Under the pieces are notes generated by a model. It ran no database searches. It was given only the letters and a program-made list of their open reading frames with translations, and had not been told where the DNA came from. A stretch of 64,000 nt of DNA, taken from positions 34,987 through 98,986 of the forward strand of contig JAWXCB010000031.1 in assembly GCA_034440455.1 (NCBI GenBank), read 5' to 3'. This stretch comes from JAWXCB01 sp034440455. Lineage in GTDB: Bacteria; Bacteroidota; Bacteroidia; Chitinophagales; CAIOSU01. The translations under genes were made by a program, and so were the position numbers. This document shows positions 60,574-64,000 of this stretch, in pieces (position 1 is the stretch's first letter; each line of letters begins with the position of its first letter).

Positions 60574-60609
60574 CCTCACCCCTCCCTCTTCCGCTGGGAG
60601 AGGGAGTCC
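60574..60609. repeat. Palindromic repeat, family A (copy 5)
   Basis: CCTCACCCCTCCCTCTTCC-GCTGGGAGAGGGAGTCC: this is the copy 1 type, read on the other strand. The arms CTCCCTCTTCC and GGGAGAGGGAG can pair. It lies 8 bp after the phosphohexomutase stop, so it may serve as its terminator. Confidence 0.75.
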
Positions 60610-60645
60610 AAACATTATTCCTTTGAAATAAATTAACTTGCTCCG

Positions 60646-61713
60646 ATGATTTTCGGAACGAAAAATGTCCCCCTTGCGCGATTGCAACGTGCAATTTGCG
60701 AAGGGAAGCACACGAGCTGCGAGCGAAGGCAGGGGGATGATTTCAGGAAAAACTTAGTTCTCCTACTGCTTTTTTTTCTTTCCTTCTCCACTTCCTTTTC
60801 TCAAGACGCACTCCGCTTCTCCCAACGCACTCCTTCTTTTTCTCACAAACGGTTTTGGGGTGTATCGGGCGGCATCCTCGGCATCTACGGAACATCGCTT
60901 GTTGTACTCACCCAATATTGGTACAAAGATTATCCGCGTTCTTCGTTTCATTTTTTTGATGACCGCAAAGAATGGCTTGGCGTTGACAAAGCCGGACATG
61001 CTTTTAATTCATACTACATCAGCCGCTGGTCAGTAGGCATGTATCGCTGGACGGGCATGAACGACCGCGCAGCGATTCTTACAGGCGGCATGATGGGAAC
61101 ATTTCTGATGTCATCCATTGAAATACTTGATGGCTTTTCTTCCAAATGGGGATTTTCCGGTTGGGATATGCTCGCCAACATGGGCGGCTCTGCTTTAGTG
61201 ATTGCGCAGGAATTTGCATGGCATGACCAGCGCCTCACGCTGAAAATTTCTGCTTTGCCACAGAACTATCCTGATGATTTGCAATACCGCACCGACAACC
61301 TCTATGGTGATGCACCGTTGGAGTTGCTGCTGAAAGATTATAACGCCATCACGATTTGGGCTTCAGCCAATGTGTATTCATTTATGAAAAAAGAAAGACG
61401 ATTTCCCGAATGGCTCAATATCGCCTTTGGCTATGGCGCAAGCGGCATGTATGGCGGCTTTGAAAACAAGTGGTGCAGCGACCCGCAATCAGCATCGTAT
61501 TGCGATTGTGCCGATGCCAACAAAGTTGACCGTTCTGACATTGAGCGCTACCCGCAATTTTATCTCTCGCTTGATGTGGATTTTACCCGCGTGAAAACAA
61601 AAAAACCTGCGGTAAAAATTCTCCTGCATCTGCTTGACCTTATCAAGGTGCCTTCACCTACTTTAGAATTCAATAAAATAGATGGTGTGAAATTTCATCC
61701 GTTGTTCTTCTGA
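60646..61713 (+). CDS. DUF2279 family membrane-associated protein
   Basis: 355 residues. A hydrophobic export segment ('LVLLLLFFLSFSTSFSQ') starts only at about residue 37. Blocks matching DUF2279/YfiM are 'EWLGVDKAGHAFNSYYISRW', 'GGMMGTFLMSSIEILDGFSSKWGFSGWDMLANMGGS' and 'YGASGMYGGFENKW'. The first 36 residues, partly encoded by a palindrome-flanked repeat (60667-60738), look non-family. No other ATG is in frame before the export segment; a TTG near 60682 exists. Function unknown, probably in the envelope. Confidence 0.82.
   Translation: MIFGTKNVPLARLQRAICEGKHTSCERRQGDDFRKNLVLLLLFFLSFSTSFSQDALRFSQRTPSFSHKRFWGVSGGILGIYGTSLVVLTQYWYKDYPRSSFHFFDDRKEWLGVDKAGHAFNSYYISRWSVGMYRWTGMNDRAAILTGGMMGTFLMSSIEILDGFSSKWGFSGWDMLANMGGSALVIAQEFAWHDQRLTLKISALPQNYPDDLQYRTDNLYGDAPLELLLKDYNAITIWASANVYSFMKKERRFPEWLNIAFGYGASGMYGGFENKWCSDPQSASYCDCADANKVDRSDIERYPQFYLSLDVDFTRVKTKKPAVKILLHLLDLIKVPSPTLEFNKIDGVKFHPLFF
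60667..60738. repeat. Inverted-ended repeat inside the DUF2279 gene start
   Basis: The ends GTCCCCCTTGCGC and GCGAAGGCAGGGGGAT are inverted with mismatches. Inner words GCAACGTGC and GCGAGC are also palindromic in style. It supplies about 24 codons of the predicted DUF2279 N-terminus. Confidence 0.65.
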
Positions 61714-61873
61714 AAATATTCAGGCAAAGGCGTAAAGAATGCCAAGCCTGAATAGTCCACTCATTCCTTTGCGTTCTTTGCGTCTTTGCGTGAACCCATC
61801 AGGCTTCATCAATTCATAACACTGCCGTAACAACCAACCCTTTGGCGCGCACGTAACTTCGGAAACGCAATTC

Positions 61874-62734
61874 ATGCACAACGAAAAACGGAAGGTTAAA
61901 CTGGTGGTAATTTCCGATGTACATCTTGGCACCTATGGCTGTCACGCTCAGGAATTAATCTTCTACCTTAAAAGTATTGAGCCGGAAATTTTAGTCTTGA
62001 ATGGCGACATCATTGACATGTGGCAGTTCAACAAAAGCTATTTTCCGAACGAACACATGCGCGTGATTAAGCACATCACCGGCTTGCTTGCGAAAAACAC
62101 TCCCGTGTATTACGTGGCGGGCAATCATGATGAGTTGATGCGCAAGTTCGTGGGCTTTGAAATGGGTTCTTTCAAAATCGTGAACAAGGAGATTTTAAAT
62201 CTTGATGGTAAAGAAGCATGGATATTTCATGGCGATGTGTTTGACGTGACGATGAAACATTCCAAGTGGCTCGCACAACTTGGCTCCACGGGATATGATT
62301 TTTTAATTCTGCTGAATCGCTTTGTAAACTTCATCAGCAAAAAATTAGGAAGAGGAAAAATTTCGTTTTCCAAGAAAATTAAAAATAGCGTCAAGAGCGC
62401 GGTGAAGTTTGTAAACAACTTTGAACAGACCGCTGCCGAAATCGGCATTTCGAACGGCTATTCTTATGTGGTGTGTGGACACATTCATCAGCCCGAAATC
62501 AGAACAATAGCGACTGCGAAAGGCACGATTCAATATCTCAACTCAGGCGACTGGATAGAAAATCTCACTGCGCTGGAATATAACGAGGGCGCATGGAGCA
62601 TCTATCATTTTAATGAAGACACCCGCGCTAAAGCGCTGATGGAAAGGGAAGAAAAAGAAAACCCGCTGAAAGAATTAAATGAAAAAGAACTCTTTGAAGA
62701 GTTGATGCGAGAATTTAGAGTTATCCCCACCTGA
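61874..62734 (+). CDS. Metallophosphoesterase, LpxH/UDP-diacylglucosamine hydrolase-like
   Basis: 286 residues with the five metallophosphatase motifs: 'VISDVHLGTYG' (DxH), 'VLNGDIIDMW' (GDxxD), 'YVAGNHDEL' (GNHD), 'WIFHGDVFDV' (H) and 'VVCGHIHQPEIR' (GHxH). The central helical insert and overall form match UDP-2,3-diacylglucosamine diphosphatase-like proteins, which act in lipid A synthesis. Whether this copy is LpxH itself or a related phosphatase cannot be told by reading. Confidence 0.88.
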   Translation: MHNEKRKVKLVVISDVHLGTYGCHAQELIFYLKSIEPEILVLNGDIIDMWQFNKSYFPNEHMRVIKHITGLLAKNTPVYYVAGNHDELMRKFVGFEMGSFKIVNKEILNLDGKEAWIFHGDVFDVTMKHSKWLAQLGSTGYDFLILLNRFVNFISKKLGRGKISFSKKIKNSVKSAVKFVNNFEQTAAEIGISNGYSYVVCGHIHQPEIRTIATAKGTIQYLNSGDWIENLTALEYNEGAWSIYHFNEDTRAKALMEREEKENPLKELNEKELFEELMREFRVIPT

Positions 62735-62739
62735 GTTTA

Positions 62740-63855
62740 TCATTTATCCAATACCACTTTCACAGTCGAAGAGAAATTTCCTGAGCAGACACGAAGGAAG
62801 TAAAGCCCCGCAGGATAATTTTCAACGGAAAACTCTTTGCTCTCTCCGTTTTTAATTTCTCCTTTGTAAAGTTGCGCAATCTGCTCGCCTTTAATGGTGA
62901 GTAAAGAAACTGTTGCATCTAGAGCACAATTCAAATTGAATTGAATGCGAAACGCATCTTTTACCGGATTTGGCGTTACAAGTAACTCATTGATTATGTT
63001 AGGTGAATGTATCGCTGTCAGGGTATCTTGCAATGACATTTTCTGAATGGTGAATGAATCCTTGATTCCATCATGAGCAGTAAGAAATTTTGCTGTGAGC
63101 GTGAGGCTGTCAATATCAATTACCATTGAACCATGATAAGCATAAGTGCAGAATTGCATTGCAGGGTGGTCAAGATTTCCCGAAGCGCTCAACTGCCCCG
63201 AGCATCCGACAACTGCGAACACTGTGCCTTCATTCGGATTATTCCCATCCGTATTTTTTATGAAAGGTTGAACGGAATCTATAATCATACTTGCGGACTC
63301 AAACGTGTTTGCATTTCCGAAATGTCCTTTAATCATGTATGACCGCTCATAGCAATTGCTGTGCCCGCACAATACCAAATCAACTCCATATTCTTCAAGA
63401 ATCGGATTGATGTTTGCGCGCATCATCCCCATGCGCCCGAAAAATTCATCGGAGTCATGCGAGCCTCGCGTGTAAGGGGGCTGGTGCCAGTAAACAATCA
63501 CCCAGTCTTTGTCATTGTTTTCCAAATCATCTTCGAGCCAATTCGTCATTGCAGTATTGTCGGTGAGCGTCCATGCAAGATATTCGGAGTTGAGCGAAAT
63601 GAAATGAGCGTTGCCGTAATCGTCTGAATAATATCCCTCTGTTCCGCTGGGCATGCCACCCGCTTCGCCATTTGTAGGAAGCGTAAAAATGTCAAAATAC
63701 GATCCGTTGTTGTTCAGGTCAACGCTGCCGTAATCATGATTGCCGGGACAGGGCCATGCAACTATTTTTCTGAAAGGCGCAATATAAATGTTGAACACTT
63801 CTGTTTGATATTGCTGCTGTGTGCCGTCACCGTAGGCATTGTCACCTGTCCACAT
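62740..63855 (-). CDS. Secreted metallophosphoesterase with T9SS domain, 5' end damaged
   Basis: 371 residues from the ATG at 63855. Purple-acid-phosphatase-type motifs II-V are present ('WTGDNAYGDGTQ', 'CPGNHDYGS', 'IVYWHQPPYTRGSHD', 'LCGHSNCYERS'), and the end is a T9SS sorting domain ('LLVTPNPVKDAFRIQFNL'). Motif I (GDxG) and a signal peptide are missing. The family text expected before this point continues upstream in another frame ('DLNYTGNT', 63875-63898), with an AC run at 63866-63873 between. So the gene is probably frameshifted and truncated, or the sequence has an error. Confidence 0.7.
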   Translation of the reverse strand: MWTGDNAYGDGTQQQYQTEVFNIYIAPFRKIVAWPCPGNHDYGSVDLNNNGSYFDIFTLPTNGEAGGMPSGTEGYYSDDYGNAHFISLNSEYLAWTLTDNTAMTNWLEDDLENNDKDWVIVYWHQPPYTRGSHDSDEFFGRMGMMRANINPILEEYGVDLVLCGHSNCYERSYMIKGHFGNANTFESASMIIDSVQPFIKNTDGNNPNEGTVFAVVGCSGQLSASGNLDHPAMQFCTYAYHGSMVIDIDSLTLTAKFLTAHDGIKDSFTIQKMSLQDTLTAIHSPNIINELLVTPNPVKDAFRIQFNLNCALDATVSLLTIKGEQIAQLYKGEIKNGESKEFSVENYPAGLYFLRVCSGNFSSTVKVVLDK

Positions 63856-63907
63856 CCAAACATCGGTGTGTGTTACCGGTATAGTTCAGATCAGTAGCGT
63901 TTTGATA

Positions 63908-64000
63908 TTACTGGAAGATAATCAACTGATTAGGATTTAGTTCTTTGAAATTTTGTAGTAAGGGTGGCTGAAACAGTTGCTGAATGGGAGTTTTCTCAAA
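63908..64000 (-). other. Fragment of an unknown reading frame at the window edge
   Basis: A minus-strand frame is open from the window edge to a TAA at 63908-63910 (30 codons: ...PIQQLFQPPLLQNFKELNPNQ...). It looks protein-like but I recognise no family. It is in the same frame as the detached 'YQNATDLNYTG' piece of the metallophosphoesterase, from which only the stop divides it. Confidence 0.35.

Noticed and set aside
1..64000. Insertion sequences, prophage, replication origin
   Set aside because: No transposase, integrase, phage structural gene, dnaA or DnaA-box cluster was seen. The only mobile-looking unit is the GIY-YIG element at 51.5 kb.

Overview
The window looks like a chromosomal segment of a free-living member of the Bacteroidota (Sphingobacteriia/Chitinophagia-like or a related uncultured order). 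The evidence is internal. Six predicted secreted proteins carry a C-terminal type IX secretion (T9SS) type A sorting domain with the 'YPNP' motif. Most genes lack a Shine-Dalgarno sequence, and several starts are preceded by the Bacteroidota -7 box TAnnTTTG. The gene set (DUF2452, DUF2279, DUF2177, YfhO, a mutL-rhomboid-rhomboid-nuclease string) is also typical of that phylum. No plasmid, phage, CRISPR or insertion-sequence genes were seen. One tRNA gene, tRNA-Ser(CGA), is present.

Layout. 1-7.6 kb: surface-glycan genes, namely an acyltransferase, a LamG secreted protein, a methyltransferase, and a tight four-gene operon (PhyH dioxygenase, radical SAM enzyme, polysaccharide pyruvyl transferase family protein, glycosyltransferase) joined by ATGA overlaps. 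7.7-21.2 kb: mainly housekeeping genes (YfhO, M28 peptidase, cysS, a Y-family polymerase, an exo/endonuclease-phosphatase, two rhomboids, mutL, bcp, an M23 peptidase). 21.3-28.8 kb: one 2514-residue T9SS adhesin-like protein built of LamG, CUB-like and Ig-like repeats. 29-33.4 kb: a helical-repeat protein, a LOG protein, a sodium/solute symporter and a small secreted protein. 33.5-43.7 kb: a 33-residue membrane protein, a TPR/WD40/O-antigen-ligase operon, more glycosyltransferases and a second O-antigen ligase, tryptophan 2,3-dioxygenase and a broken outer-membrane protein gene. 43.7-51.5 kb: small membrane proteins, dienelactone hydrolase, a 919-residue cohesin/dockerin T9SS protein, an MNT/HEPN toxin-antitoxin pair and msrA. 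51.5-51.9 kb: tRNA-Ser with a GIY-YIG nuclease reading frame lodged at its 3' end. 52-63.9 kb: ilvE, esterase, deoC, secreted proteins, pcm, a phosphohexomutase, an LpxH-like phosphatase and a 5'-damaged metallophosphoesterase.

The most unusual structures are these. (1) A compact element at the tRNA-Ser 3' end has a 21-bp direct repeat of the tRNA terminus and a 24-bp inverted repeat around a GIY-YIG nuclease frame that has no ATG. (2) The MNT/HEPN pair is bracketed by the intact 5' end of a helical-repeat gene and a decayed copy of that 5' end. (3) Several dispersed palindromic and short-word repeat families occur, and in three genes the repeat supplies the codons of the protein N-terminus. 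(4) Genes appear to be decaying through a single stop codon (41.2 kb) or a frameshift in an AC run (63.87 kb). All functional calls come from reading the sequence; no database search was run.
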